Below are positions 11,501 through 22,329 of a stretch of 64,000 nucleotides of DNA, in pieces (positions within the stretch are counted from its first letter, which is position 1; every line of letters begins with the position of its first letter). The notes below the pieces were generated by a model, which was not told where the DNA came from, made no database searches, and was given only the letters and a program-made list of their open reading frames with translations. This stretch comes from Chaetoceros tenuissimus (lineage: Eukaryota; Bacillariophyta; Thalassiosirophyceae; Chaetocerotales; Chaetocerotaceae), in contig BLLK01000060.1 in assembly GCA_021927905.1 (NCBI GenBank), forward strand, positions 186,001 through 250,000. The letters run 5' to 3'. Position numbers and translations under genes: made by a program.

Positions 11501-12212
11501 ATCTCCACTCAATGATACCTGAATACCAAGATGATAACCACCCCCACCAGCATCATTGGAATAGACTGTATTGAAGAGTATCCACTCTTGAGTATCGACA
11601 TCATATTTGTAAATTACAACATGACTAATCGGTGGGGTTGGAAACCCATGTCTGAGTGATTTTGCATTTCCAATAGCCAACATATGACCGTCTTGACTCA
11701 AACTCAAAGAAACCATAGTATCCCGCTCATATTGTGTAGCTCTTGATTCATCTTCATAAATTGGGTTACCAAATGGGGTCCACTCTTGATTTGCATCTTC
11801 CATCATTGTTTGAATTCTGTAACGATAATTATCGTTTTGGGTGCTATATTCCATGGCACTGAATGCGACAATGTTCCCATTTTCATTCATCACTACGATC
11901 GTAAATGGAGTCGGAACTGTTGAGTGATGATGTACCATTTGTACTTGGTGTAATTTGAGATAAGAGATGAAAGTAGGGTGCATTGATGGATGCATCGTAT
12001 TTGTCAAAGGTTAGGTCCTCTAAAATTCTTGCTGGTACTTCTTCAGATGATGAGAGCGATGGTACTTCAAGCAAGTCTTTCTCGAAAGCTCCGCTGGGAT
12101 AGTAATGTTCTTCTGTTGCTGCCTTGACATAATTAGGACCCTTTCTCGATATGGATGAAATGCCCAAGGCAAGAAACAGCAGGTAGTTGTTTCTTCCTTT
12201 GGTCAAAATCAT
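8557..12212 (-). pseudogene. Secreted beta-propeller / lectin / zinc metalloprotease with two reading-frame breaks
   Basis: One long gene seems to run leftward from the ATG at 12212, which opens a signal peptide (NNYLLFLALGISS). Order: FG-GAP/propeller-like repeats (12.0-10.7 kb; LSLSQDGHMLAIG, INRDASVAAVGA); a Ser/Pro linker; a ricin-B-type beta-trefoil lectin-like domain (REWCLTAF, LQLWRF, FCLKSNSKSLTLQSC, 10.5-10.0 kb); PSSEPS linkers; then a zincin domain with HEIGHVLGL just after an 80-bp intron (9042-9121). The reading frame breaks near 11950 and again near 9905 at a run of six T on the coding strand. An extra base there would join the flanking coding segments. A 52-nt intron could explain the first break, but its sites are poor. 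It is either a degenerating gene or two sequence errors; the coding pattern on all sides is good. About 1,190 codons in total. Confidence 0.6.
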
Positions 12213-12710
12213 AACGTTGAAGAGATTTTTGTATCGTATCGCAGTTCTTGCTTCTTGTAGGTAGTTGTCTCCTCTACTACTAGGGTCTTTCGAGTTCAAA
12301 ATAAACTATTGAATTCTTTTTGAGGTTGAAAAGAATGAAGGATAGAGTATCAAAATGTGAGGATTTTTTGACGACGTATTATGTACAAATGTCAGTATTT
12401 GTGGCAGCTCAAAAAGAATAAACACGATGTCAATATTTAAAATTTCTAGACACTCTTTTTTAGAATAAAATTAGATTATCCTTAAAATGAAGAACATAAT
12501 ATGAGGATGACACCGGCAGCATCTCTTCATCTTCTTCACTATGTACAATGCATTCTACAAAATATAGAATTTGAGTCTCTGAAAGCTCTACATAGTTGCA
12601 AGGATCAAAGACTAGCTTACTTCTTTGCGTATATAGTAGCGGAGAGACGCAGAAAGGGCAGTGGTAGTGTAACGACAAACTTTGGTGAAACAAGGATTCG
12701 AAATAAAATC
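12213..12710. other. Divergent intergenic region
   Basis: About 500 bp between the metalloprotease and phosphoesterase starts. An open frame continues upstream of the phosphoesterase ATG but lacks its features and I treat it as 5' UTR. Nothing else recognised. Confidence 0.45.
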
Positions 12711-14268
12711 ATGAAATATTCATCACGAACATTTCTCTTTCTTTTATCACTTTTTCCTATATTACAAGCCAAAAATGAGATCCCGAATATTTCACAAATC
12801 ATAGTTCTCATGCTGGAGAATAGATCGTTTGATCACATGTTGGGATACCTTGAAGGAGTAGATGGAGTTCCAAAGGATCAGAGAATTCTCATTGACCCTG
12901 CATTTCCTTCTCTCGGTTCGTTACCAGTGACGTCGCAATCGAATGATATTGCAACAGATGATCCACTTCACGACTATCATAGCACCAAACTTCAAATTAA
13001 CAATGGTAGAATGGATGGCTTCGTGAAAACGCAACTCATGTCAGGGCATAACCTTACCAATCCTATTTCCATGTTTCATTACGAAACTGCACCTATAATA
13101 CATACTCTTGCAAAAGAATATGCAGTCTTTGACGCCTGGCATGCATCCTTTCCTGGACCTACTGATCCAAATAGGGCATTTGCAATGAGTGGTACAAGTC
13201 TAGGAACGTGTACTAATTTCAATGGGACTCTCTATCCACAACAGAGTTATATTGATTATTTGAACCAGAATGGCCATTCGGCAGGAGGGTATTATCAGAC
13301 CAACCTGTGGTTCTTGGGTTATTTTGAGGATTTTAAAAAGCCAAGTAATGCTGCCAAGATAAAAGAATTAGATGAGCACTTTTACAAAGATTTGGCCAGT
13401 GGAAATTTGCCAGAGTTTACTTGGTTGCAAGTAAGTGTCAATGTCATGATGAAATTAATTTCATGTCGTCTTTTACCAACCTTATTGTTTATAGCCAAGT
13501 ATATCAGTTCAAGGAAAGATGCCGGCATGGCAGCATCCAGATGCATCAGTGATGGAAGGCGAACGTCTTTTAAAGAAAATCTATGAGGCTGTCCGTAAAT
13601 CTCCAAATTGGGAGGAAACTGTTTTCATCGTTACGTACGATGAGCATGGTGGCTTTTATGATCACGTTGCACCTCCACAGAATGTACCACCACCGGATGA
13701 TCACGCTTGCTTTGATTGCAAAGAGACATATAACTTTGATTCTTTGGGGATTAGAATACCAACTGTTGTTGTAAGTCCGTATATTTCAAAGGGAACTGTA
13801 GTGAGTAAAGGAGATGGGATCCAGCCTGTAGAAAATAGTGCCTTTGACAGTACTAGTCTCATGGCAACAGTAAATGACTTGCTCAAAATTCCTGAGAGTG
13901 TCCCTCCACTAGGAAATAGAATGAAATGGGCTTCCAAGTTCACTAATCTTTTTTACGACTCGAAAGGACTGAGGAAGGATTGTATCGAAACCTTACCCGA
14001 GTTACCTCCACCCCCACACTTCAAGGAAGTCGTGAAACAAAGAGGAAAGGAAATCAACGAACATTTGTTTGCGAGTATGCTTTTCTTTTGTAAACAAAAT
14101 TACGGCCATGAATTCACTGAGAATGAACTGTGCCCTGCTGCAAGGCACAAAGACAAGAATCAAGGATCAGCATCTGACTGGATTTTGGAAGAACAAGAAA
14201 AGTATTTTCGACAGAGACAAATGCTTTTCGAAATTGAGACGAAGCAGTCTTTACGTCGTTCCTTTTAG
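12711..14268 (+). CDS. Secreted phosphoesterase (phospholipase C / acid phosphatase family)
   Basis: Two exons, 12711-13430 and 13495-14268, with a 64-bp phase-0 intron (GTAAGT...ATAG); 497 residues. The start at 12711 is chosen because it opens a clear signal peptide (SSRTFLFLLSLFPILQA). Family motifs are in order: QIIVLMLENRSFDHMLGYL near the mature N-terminus, HDYHST, FHYETAPIIHTLAKEYAVFDAWH, SFPGPTDPNRAFAMSGTS, then HPDASVMEGERLLKKIYEAV and TYDEHGGFYDHV in exon 2. These match the bacterial and plant non-specific phospholipase C family, which cleaves phosphate esters of lipids. A role in phosphorus scavenging or lipid remodelling is an inference. Exon 2 has a late Cys-containing tail. Confidence 0.88.
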
Positions 14269-14798
14269 ATTAAAATAGAAATTTATGTGAATATAGTTTG
14301 CATTTGTGGTTATTTCTAGTCACTTTTTTTGTTGATACGTTGGATATTTCCTGTAAAAATTTTACACAGCACTACACATTTGTACTTGTTGGAGATAGTG
14401 GCAAACGCTCGTCTTCTTCAATGTGGAAATCATATCGATGAGAACATAAAATAGTAATTAGAAGAATCTTTATACTACCTACATTGGACATCGAATATGG
14501 CGAATGTGCGAAAGGATGGCTTTCAAAGTATCGTAGGACACAGTTGATATTTGTGGAACTGAGGCTAGGTGATGGAAGTAATCTTTGCTGTTGAAAAAAG
14601 CAAAAGCAAATCAATTTCAAAATCTGGGTCATTGTACATTGGGTCTCTTGTTTCTTTTGTATTCGTTTGTGTTCTTTCCGAAGTAGAAAGAAAAATCGAA
14701 TTCAATCGTCTTCACTACACATTGTGCATCAATCGATCATTCATATTACACTAAAGTAGAACACTCAATCGTATTACAAGTCCACTATTTATCTTGTC
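14269..14798. other. Intergenic region
   Basis: 530 bp, AT-rich, between the phosphoesterase stop and the MYND gene. Short open frames on both strands show no domain or codon pattern. No element recognised. Confidence 0.5.
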
Positions 14799-16044
14799 AT
14801 GGGAAAGAAAGGAAAGCGAAGTAGACAAAAGACCGTAACTGCTGCTGATCGAGGTAAGTTACCACACAAAAGTGAAAGATAATCTTTTTGAAAAGACCTG
14901 TCCAGTAACATCGATTCTTCCGACCGTGTACTTAGCCTCTATTCAAGACGTGCAAACAAAAATTGAAGAATTATCTAAAAAATTTAGAAAAAGTAATTGC
15001 CTCAATCTTTTTTCTCAAGCTGCGAATGAGCTAAGAGAAGGAATACAATTGATTGAGACAATAATGCTTGACTCAAGCGATACCTTGCTTAAGATGAATC
15101 TACATACCTGGTTCGTTCAATCCAAAGTAATACTTTATTCAAATCTAATGACACTTGAGTTGGATCGTTACAACTTTAGCGCTACAATTGAAATTTATAT
15201 AGCCCTTTTTGAGAGAGGTAATATGAAAATGAATATGAAGATTCTGTCACGTATTTTTCATAGCTTGACAGTGCAATACGAGGAAGCCCTGTTGAGGCAA
15301 GGTAAAGGAAGCGTAGATGCTCTTATCGCACTTAGTAACTCGCTTGTTTCCCATGGAAGGAAAGTTTATGATACTCTTGAGATAGATTTGCTTCGAACTG
15401 CTGATATTCTGAGGATAAAAAAATATTTTGATTCAGCAATAGTTTTTGGCAAACAATTGGAAGAACTAACAGGAGACAGATTGTCCATAGCCACTACGTA
15501 TCTAGAGCAGTATACAGTTGGCAATAAATCTCTTCCCGAAGATTTCTTGTTGAATATGGCCCATGTATTGCAGAAGCACAGAAATGATGGTTTCAATACT
15601 GCTAATGCCGGTTCTGTGCTGGTACTTGCACAATCGACTTATTTATTCCATAAGTTACATGATGACACAGAAGAAATGGTGAGGAAAGCTGTCGGTTTTA
15701 TTGAAGAGTACTTAGATATGGTCTCGAAAGTTCAAAGTTATTGCTTTACGTGCACGCAAACTGCAACTGAATCTGAGGTACAATTCGTCTGTAGTGGATG
15801 TCGAGTTGCTTGCTACTGCAGCATCGATCATCAGCGCCTGACTTGGAAGAAGGAAGCAGTCAGAGGGATGCGTATTGGCCATGATATTCTGTGTCCGGTG
15901 ATGAAAGGATACAGAAAGTGGAGACATGCAAAGGATAACTGTGACAATGAACGACTCTCAAGATTGAGACGACGGTTTGAGAGGGAATGCTTAAACTTAC
16001 TGTCAGATGGCTTGGGTCTGAAGGACAAGTGCTTCCAGAAATAG
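14799..16044 (+). CDS. MYND zinc-finger protein; 3' end possibly frameshifted
   Basis: A short first exon (14799-14853; MGKKGKRSRQKTVTAADR) is followed by a GTAAGT donor at 14854. Two in-frame acceptors exist, giving exon 2 from 14906 or 14936; I prefer 14936 (pyrimidine-rich, 82-bp intron). The body is helical, TPR-like (two ~110-residue alpha-helical stretches). Near the C-terminus is a MYND finger: CFTCTQ, VCSGCRVACYCSIDHQ, with the final H and C in IGHDILC. MYND fingers bind proline-rich partners. The frame stops at 16044, but good coding sequence continues in another frame to ~16175 (WLVKDEAPFCCLILQFEERV) and then in a third to ~16245, so the true C-terminus may be longer by ~65 residues. 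Confidence 0.7.
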
Positions 16045-16554
16045 CAATTTTGAGCAGATTTTGTGAGCATGCAATAGAAACGGATGAAAATGGTTGGCTA
16101 GTTAAAGATGAAGCACCATTCTGCTGCTTAATATTGCAATTTGAAGAGAGAGTCTTTTTACTTGAATTATCACCAAAAGTAATGACAATGAAGAAAATCA
16201 CATAGACAACAATGAGGAGGATATGAACATATTAAAAGAAAGCTAAAACTCATGGATATTCCATGTTCCCTTGGATATGATCACAAGGATTCGTTTTGCT
16301 CTCAATACAGCTGAGGTACCGATGACTCAAGTGTAGAAATAGACAAGTATATTCAAAGTGCCTACACCGCTACGGCTTGCTCAGACACATGGTAATCGAA
16401 TCTGTATGTATTCAAAATAGACTAACGAGCCTGTTTTTATATGATCAGTGATGCAGATTGAAAAAGTAAGTATACAAATGGAAAGAACGCATTAGATATA
16501 AGACTTAGTAATACATTCTACAGTACGGAACAATATTCATACGACGGACACTTT
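16045..16554. other. 3' region of MYND gene and convergent intergenic
   Basis: The first ~200 bp (to ~16245) keep coding character in two frames other than that of the MYND gene. The rest, to the stop of the convergent kinase gene at 16555, is non-coding and AT-rich with no element seen. Confidence 0.45.
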
Positions 16555-19129
16555 CTAAATGCTCTTAAAGCCTCTGGTAACAAGTTCACAAAGCTTATTG
16601 CATCTGTGAGAAGAGAAGAAGCTATCAATACCTCGCTGACCTAGGTCAGTTTTCCCATATTTCCCTTCCTTGTTGTCTTTTCTTGAATTAAAATGATGTA
16701 CTACTGGATCAGTAAACTTCAATGTGTTTGTTGCTTGGCAAAACACGCCTTGTAAGTCGCAAATGACTGAATTTTTGTGTGTCCAATGGTGACTGAAGTG
16801 CGAGAAGGCCTGTGATACTTCATTTTCAGTGACGGCGAGAATCTCTTTTGTACTGTTGATACCCTCGTCGCTTTCGTCTTCATCTAGAGTGTATACGGAT
16901 CTACCACCTATATCTGAATGGGATTGCTTCTTCCAGCCATTGTTATTATTCCACTTCTGAAATTTGCCATTCAAGAGAGGTTCGACAAGGACGGCATACT
17001 GACCTCGAGTTGCATCACTCAGATAATATACATGGCAGCCAACAAAGGACACTCTTGCAGTATCTGGGTCCAAAATAGAAATGGAATCAAGCTTCGAGTT
17101 AAAAGCATTTGCTACTTCTTCACAATGGCTCTGAATTTTGCAAAATCGTTTGACAAAGCGATCTCTTTCTTTCCAATCTACTTTATCACAATCGATATCT
17201 TCTACAAATCGAGACTCCTTCGCAACAAAAGCATTGCCTACAACAGTAATTCCGTCTTCAGCGATTTCAAAGAACTGATGCGCAAAGCGTTCTGTTCCCT
17301 CACCAAAGGCTTTTTTCTTGAAAGCAACTCCTTTAGCATCTGGATGTTGAAGGGTTGTAGGAATGAAAACCTTCTTCTTTTTCTCCGAAGATGATAGTTT
17401 TTTTTGTCTTCCGAATTCATCAGTTGCAGATTCTGCATTCTCATAACTATAGTATTGACATTCGAACAAGCAAAAGGATGAGTACACGTCTACAGAAGGT
17501 GAACATTGAATAGAAACAACCTGACATCATACTTACACACACCGCTCAACATTTTTACCCATGAAAATGTTGAAGTCATCCTTATTCACAACCTCGGTCA
17601 AAGCCGGAATCTTCCTACTACTTTCGCGGATACATGATCTGACACGCTTGGCTTTCTTTCTAGGATTTCTGCGTATGTCATCAATTACTTCAGTTTGATA
17701 TGCAAACGTAGAAGTAGCAAATGTTCTAAATGTTTTTTCAAGTTCTGCACAGGACATTCCAGGAAGTTGCAGATTAGCCCTCGAAGAAAACTCATCACAT
17801 ACACTAACGAGATTCTTGAGACACTCAAAATCTTTCATATTGCCCATACCAATAGCGCTAAAGTCAAATCTGCGCCCGTATTCACTTGCAAGACTTTGAA
17901 TAGGGTCTGCTAAGGTCTCTTCTTTGAAACCTTTGATGACAGCATTATCACTTGGCCGGCCGTCAGATAAAAGTAATAGCTGCAAAGGCGAAGATCTATT
18001 ATCATACCTTTCGAGATGGCGCTTCGACATCTCTAAGGCAGGTAAATAGTGACCATGACCATGTGGACGAACGACCTTCTTCGGTATGTGGAATCCACAA
18101 CTATAATCTCTTGCAGCTTGTTCAGAATTGCGGAAGAGATCAACAACTACATTGAAAAGAATTTTATCAGTAGGGAATCTATCAATGAGCAATTTTGCAG
18201 ATTCGCCCATGAGAATGACCGAAACAACATCCTATGTGTAAACAAAATGACATCGTAAGCTTGTCTGATCACAAAATCATTGCAATGTCAAATCGTAGCA
18301 CAAAACTTACCATACTTGATGCCATTTCCGTGTCAAGACGATATCCAATAAAGTCTTGAGCAATACTCAGCCATACTGCACTAAATCTACTTCTACATCC
18401 GTTCACATCGCTGTTTCTCATACTTCCACTTTTATCTACTACCAAGACAGTATGACTATTCCATTCTTCTACAGATCTGTGTATCAATTGCAAATCAGAT
18501 TCGTGCTTTTCCATCTCAGGTCGTGACACTGGACGAAAGTTTAACTTGACACTTGTATCCATGGTAGTGATCAGACGCTTATCGTTTTTGGAAATGATAT
18601 GCTTTTGACCTCTGTACTCATAAATCACCTTATTTGGGTCAGCATGTGGTCGCTTTGTTCCATGTTTTATTGCTGCTTGGATCTCTCTTCTTGAAATGTT
18701 TCTTTCTTTTCTTCTTTGTTCTCCATGTCGTGAATCTAGCAATGTTATTGCAGAAGTACGAATAGCAGTGCTACGAACTTTTGAAGAAGCTGATGTTGCA
18801 GAATTGGCGGATGGGGAAAAGAGTGCTGAAGATGAAGCAGGCTGAGATGCTTGTTTCTGTTTCCTTGAATCGTTGCTCACTTGCGTAGCTGGCTTATCTG
18901 GCACGTAGTCCAACGTGAATATTGCAGATGATCTAAGATTATGTTCATGCGTTTTCTCTTTAAGTGCAGCTCTAGCAGATGAATTGCTCTTGATTACTTC
19001 TTCTTCATCATCGCTGTCATCCAAAGTGAGATCTACAAAAGTTACTTTGCGCTTTCTCCCTTGACGTGCTGAGCTTGCTACCTCGTTAGAAGGCTCTTCT
19101 TTGATCTTTAAGGTCGTTGTATCTTCCAT
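16555..19129 (-). CDS. von Willebrand A domain-alpha kinase (VWKA-like atypical protein kinase)
   Basis: Three exons: 19129-18311, 18231-17537, 17446-16555; introns 79 and 90 bp. 801 residues. The N-terminal ~215 residues are low-complexity and basic/acidic, with IKEEP near the start (a SUMO consensus). A VWA domain follows (~225-420) with the MIDAS motif DKSGSMRNSD and LLLLSDGRPSD. The C-terminus (~545-790) is an atypical alpha-kinase: AFGEGTERFAHQF, VAKESRF (likely ATP-contacting Lys), VEPLLNGKFQKW, SHHWTHKNSVICDLQGVF, TDLGQRGIDSFF, and the zinc site HRCNKLC (HxCxxxC). The same architecture is known in the Dictyostelium VwkA kinase. Intron 2 was placed with donor GTAAGT at 17536, the only one that keeps frame with a good acceptor. 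Substrate unknown. Confidence 0.88.
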
Positions 19130-19474
19130 GATGAAGTACAATGGGTATGGATTGAACTCTTCTTTCTTTTGATTACTCCTCCTTATTGTGTTAAAGTTTA
19201 AATTTGAAACAACATAAAAGATGGGAACGTCGTTGTTGTCTAGTAACCGCCATTTACCTGCATGCATTCCCGTCATCATTTTATATTCAATATGCGAAGG
19301 AGATTTTTACATGTAATTGAGTATACGGAAGGACTCTCCTTTGATCACATTGTCAAAATTGACACAGATGATTTTCCGCAAATCCAATGAAAGTAACTTA
19401 TATAAAAAGCATCTTGGAAACAATCTCTTACTTATTATTTCCATACCAAAGATTAGTCTAGTACTGCTATTTCA
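19130..19474. other. 5' region of VWA-alpha kinase gene
   Basis: 345 bp between the kinase ATG at 19129 and the UTP14 stop. An in-frame extension with an ATG at 19279 exists but carries no domain, so I treat it as leader. No other element seen. Confidence 0.5.
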
Positions 19475-22000
19475 TCAAAATTTAGTTCTCGCTAATGGAG
19501 CTCTCTTGACCTTCGCCTTTTTACTTACAGGGCGAATCATCTTTCCTGCTCGTGTCACAATATCTGGTCTAGTCATAGCCTTCGTTGCTCCACTAACATT
19601 CCATTCAGATCCTAAGGAACCTGCCATCGCTCTATCATACTGCTCCCTAGACGTGTAAGGGAATGGAATATTCTCAACTTGGAACTGTGCCGTTTTCTTC
19701 ATTCTCTTTGCACTAATAATGACATTCTTCTTTCCATCGTCAAGTCTTCTTCTTTTCTGTATCTTTTTATCTGGTGCTTGGAGTTTCTTAGGGAGCTTCT
19801 TTGGCGGTCTCGGAGCTGGAGCTCCTTCACCAGCCCAAGATCCCCATCCTGATACCTTCTTATCGTCCTTCTGGAGCTTCTTAGTATGATCATCTCTGTC
19901 TCTCATAGCTTCCTTTTCTTTTGCAAAATCATCCTCGATGTCCTTGTCAGAAGCAGTGGCAAACGCTTGCTTGACAAGCTGTTCTTGTGTCAAGGATGCA
20001 ATCTTCGATTGTTCTTTGTTTTGCATCTCACCACCATCTTTTACAATTGGTAGATTAGAATTGTCTCCTTGGTTGGTACCAGTAAGGATATCGGCAGCGT
20101 CTGAAACGTTGATGATACCTTGCCTGGAAATCGCAGGAGCAGATTTTTTACGTTTAGAATTCTTTGTTGCCTCTTTCTCTGCCTCATCATCACTAGAATC
20201 TGCATTTTTCATCCAAGGATTAGATTCAGATTCAGTCTTCTTGGACTTCGCCTTAGCAGACGGACTTGACGGGGTACTCGATTTAGGAGCATCCTTTATC
20301 TTTTGTACAGCTTCAACATCGACATCTTCAAGAGTCACATCTATTTCTTTTTTTGATTCTGACTGCTGTTTTTTCGAGGAAATTCCAGTTTCACCATCAT
20401 CAAGGTCGATAGCACCTGATACAGCTACTGCATTAGAGTTTCCAAACTCTAAAGATTTCGCAATGAGTTTACCTTTCGGTAGCACCTTTTCCATTTCTTC
20501 TGCAGATGCAGCCTGCTTCTTCTTATTTTGTTTTTCATTGTCGCTTCCATCTTCAGCATCATCATCGTTATCAGATTCGCTACCCATACCTTCGTTTGCT
20601 TCAAGTTCCATCAATAGCTCACGCGCTTCTTGTTTCGCCCTTTCACGTTGAGTCTGCAAGCCTTTCTTCATAAATTCCATTTCAAAAATGCCCTTCTTTT
20701 TGCCTCCATTATCATCCTTCTCAGTATCAGCAAGCAAGAGTCGAGCCTGTTCCAGTAAGTTATCTTGTTCATCTTCACTGTCACTTTGATTTCCTTGCAT
20801 TTTCTTTTTGAGCTCATCTCCGATACGGACCTGCTCAGAAAGAGCTCTACGTGTATCAATGTCAACATTTTTACCTCTTCGTAGTACGCGCTTAGCCCAC
20901 TTGGAGGTATTTCTGTGTTTCAGACTCATTCTTTCCTTCATTCTTTCCATTTCAGCCTTTTCTTCAAATTCTTTAGCATACTCTTCATCCTGTGCAGCAG
21001 CTTCTTCATTTTCAGCCTCTTGCAGTCTAGATCTTTGCTTCTTACGAATCTTACGATACTTTTTCGATTTGATTTTGTTCATATGATGGCGCTTTTGCTC
21101 TTCATAGAACATGAGAGCTCTCATTTTTGCCAATTCACCTTTTCGCTTTCTATACTCTTCTTCTGTCAAATCGTTTCTACCAAGGTCATCATCAGAATCT
21201 TCGAAAGCATCGTCGTCCTCCATCAGATCTTTTTCATCAGCAGCACCAGCTTCCTCCAATGCCGCAGCCATTTCTTTCTCAAAGTCAGTTGTCGCTTCAA
21301 ACTTTCCAACTAGTTCATCTTTACTGATCTTGATTCTATCCTTTGGACGAAAATCCAAAGTTTCAGCCTCTCTATTAGCTTTTGCAACTGTAGTCCACTG
21401 TGCCACTTCTTCCGCGTTCTCTTCATAAGCAACCTTTCTCTGCGCTCTTTCACTCACTACTTTTGCAACAGGTACCTGAGTAGTTTTCAACTTCTTGCTA
21501 GATTGTTCATCATACAAACTAGGAGTCATATGTTTCATAGTCTTTTGCACATTTCCAAAACCTTTGGTATCAGAAATACCATTCATTAATTGATCCATAG
21601 TCAATTCACCACCCTTGATTGCAGTAGAAAATTCAGATTCTTGCATCATTGCAGAGTGTGCCAATTTCTTTCTTGCATCCTGTTTCTTTTCTTGAATATC
21701 ATCTTTTTTATCCAAATTATTCAAAAGGTCAAGCATATACTGCCCACCATCTCCTTCTTCATCGTCATCATCTGATGCAATTCCATCTGAATCCTCATCA
21801 TATGATTGTTCACTATCATCATCCGAGTCAGAATCTGCATCTGAATCTTGTTGTTTTGATTTAGAAGATTTGAACATTGCTCCATACTGTCTTTCATCTT
21901 CCGAGTTGAAAGCTTCATCGTCGTCAATGGATTCATCATCAGACTCTGAGATGTGATCTACTAGTTGTGGTGTCCTTTCTGGACCTCTTCCTTTTGCCAT
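19475..22000 (-). CDS. UTP14: UTP14, U3 snoRNP/SSU processome protein
   Basis: Single exon, 841 residues from the ATG at 22000. Utp14 is a nucleolar component of the small-subunit processome and activates the helicase Dhr1 to remove U3 snoRNA from pre-18S rRNA. Family signs: a very acidic N-terminus (ESDDESIDDDEAFNSEDE), GGELTMDQLMNGISDTKGFG, KIKSKKYRKIRKKQRSR, MSLKHRNTSKWAKRVLRRG, the hallmark WGSWAGEGAP near the C-terminus, and PFPYTSREQYDRAMAGSLG. Length fits the family. The frame stays open ~280 bp upstream, but that part is hydrophobic and unsuited to a nucleolar protein, so I start at MAKGRG. Confidence 0.95.
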   Translation of the reverse strand: MAKGRGPERTPQLVDHISESDDESIDDDEAFNSEDERQYGAMFKSSKSKQQDSDADSDSDDDSEQSYDEDSDGIASDDDDEEGDGGQYMLDLLNNLDKKDDIQEKKQDARKKLAHSAMMQESEFSTAIKGGELTMDQLMNGISDTKGFGNVQKTMKHMTPSLYDEQSSKKLKTTQVPVAKVVSERAQRKVAYEENAEEVAQWTTVAKANREAETLDFRPKDRIKISKDELVGKFEATTDFEKEMAAALEEAGAADEKDLMEDDDAFEDSDDDLGRNDLTEEEYRKRKGELAKMRALMFYEEQKRHHMNKIKSKKYRKIRKKQRSRLQEAENEEAAAQDEEYAKEFEEKAEMERMKERMSLKHRNTSKWAKRVLRRGKNVDIDTRRALSEQVRIGDELKKKMQGNQSDSEDEQDNLLEQARLLLADTEKDDNGGKKKGIFEMEFMKKGLQTQRERAKQEARELLMELEANEGMGSESDNDDDAEDGSDNEKQNKKKQAASAEEMEKVLPKGKLIAKSLEFGNSNAVAVSGAIDLDDGETGISSKKQQSESKKEIDVTLEDVDVEAVQKIKDAPKSSTPSSPSAKAKSKKTESESNPWMKNADSSDDEAEKEATKNSKRKKSAPAISRQGIINVSDAADILTGTNQGDNSNLPIVKDGGEMQNKEQSKIASLTQEQLVKQAFATASDKDIEDDFAKEKEAMRDRDDHTKKLQKDDKKVSGWGSWAGEGAPAPRPPKKLPKKLQAPDKKIQKRRRLDDGKKNVIISAKRMKKTAQFQVENIPFPYTSREQYDRAMAGSLGSEWNVSGATKAMTRPDIVTRAGKMIRPVSKKAKVKRAPLARTKF

Positions 22001-22329
22001 TTTTATGCTTGCTTCTTCAGTGATTTGATATATGTTGCTCTTGGAGACACAAAAGGTATGTCTAGCTAGAAATTGCGATAAGCAAGGAAACAATAATAAA
22101 ATAAAAGAAAAATGGAAAGGGCAAGAGAGCCAATGGAAACAATTATTGGCTCTCGAGTAACCTAGCCATACAAATATTGCATAGCCATAAACGAAGATCC
22201 CAATAAAAAAGTAAAAAAGATCCTTTTGATTTTTCAACGAAGCCCTCTTCTCTTCTCTCTTCTTAGCTGTTATTTGAATCAAGGTATCTACAATTTCACT
22301 TCTCCCGTCAGCCCTGCATCACTCTAAAT
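22001..22329. other. Divergent promoter region, UTP14 / membrane thioredoxin
   Basis: 329 bp between two divergent starts. Contains purine-rich and A-rich runs; no specific motif assigned. Confidence 0.5.

Noticed and set aside
11900-12007. Independent gene starting at the in-frame codon at 12007
   Set aside because: The signal peptide and the first propeller segment lie upstream in another frame, so it is better read as one gene with a frame break.
12460-12710. 70-residue extension before the phosphoesterase signal peptide
   Set aside because: It would bury the signal peptide; the ATG at 12711 is far more likely.
19130-19279. Upstream ATG for the VWA-alpha-kinase
   Set aside because: Extra residues carry no domain; the ATG at 19129 gives a standard acidic N-terminus. 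Not excluded.
19938-21428. Plus-strand Ser/Phe-rich frames inside UTP14
   Set aside because: Shadows of acidic and Lys-rich codons on the minus strand.
22001-22282. 94-residue N-terminal extension of UTP14
   Set aside because: Hydrophobic and starts from a non-family context; MAKGRG at 22000 fits the nucleolar protein better.
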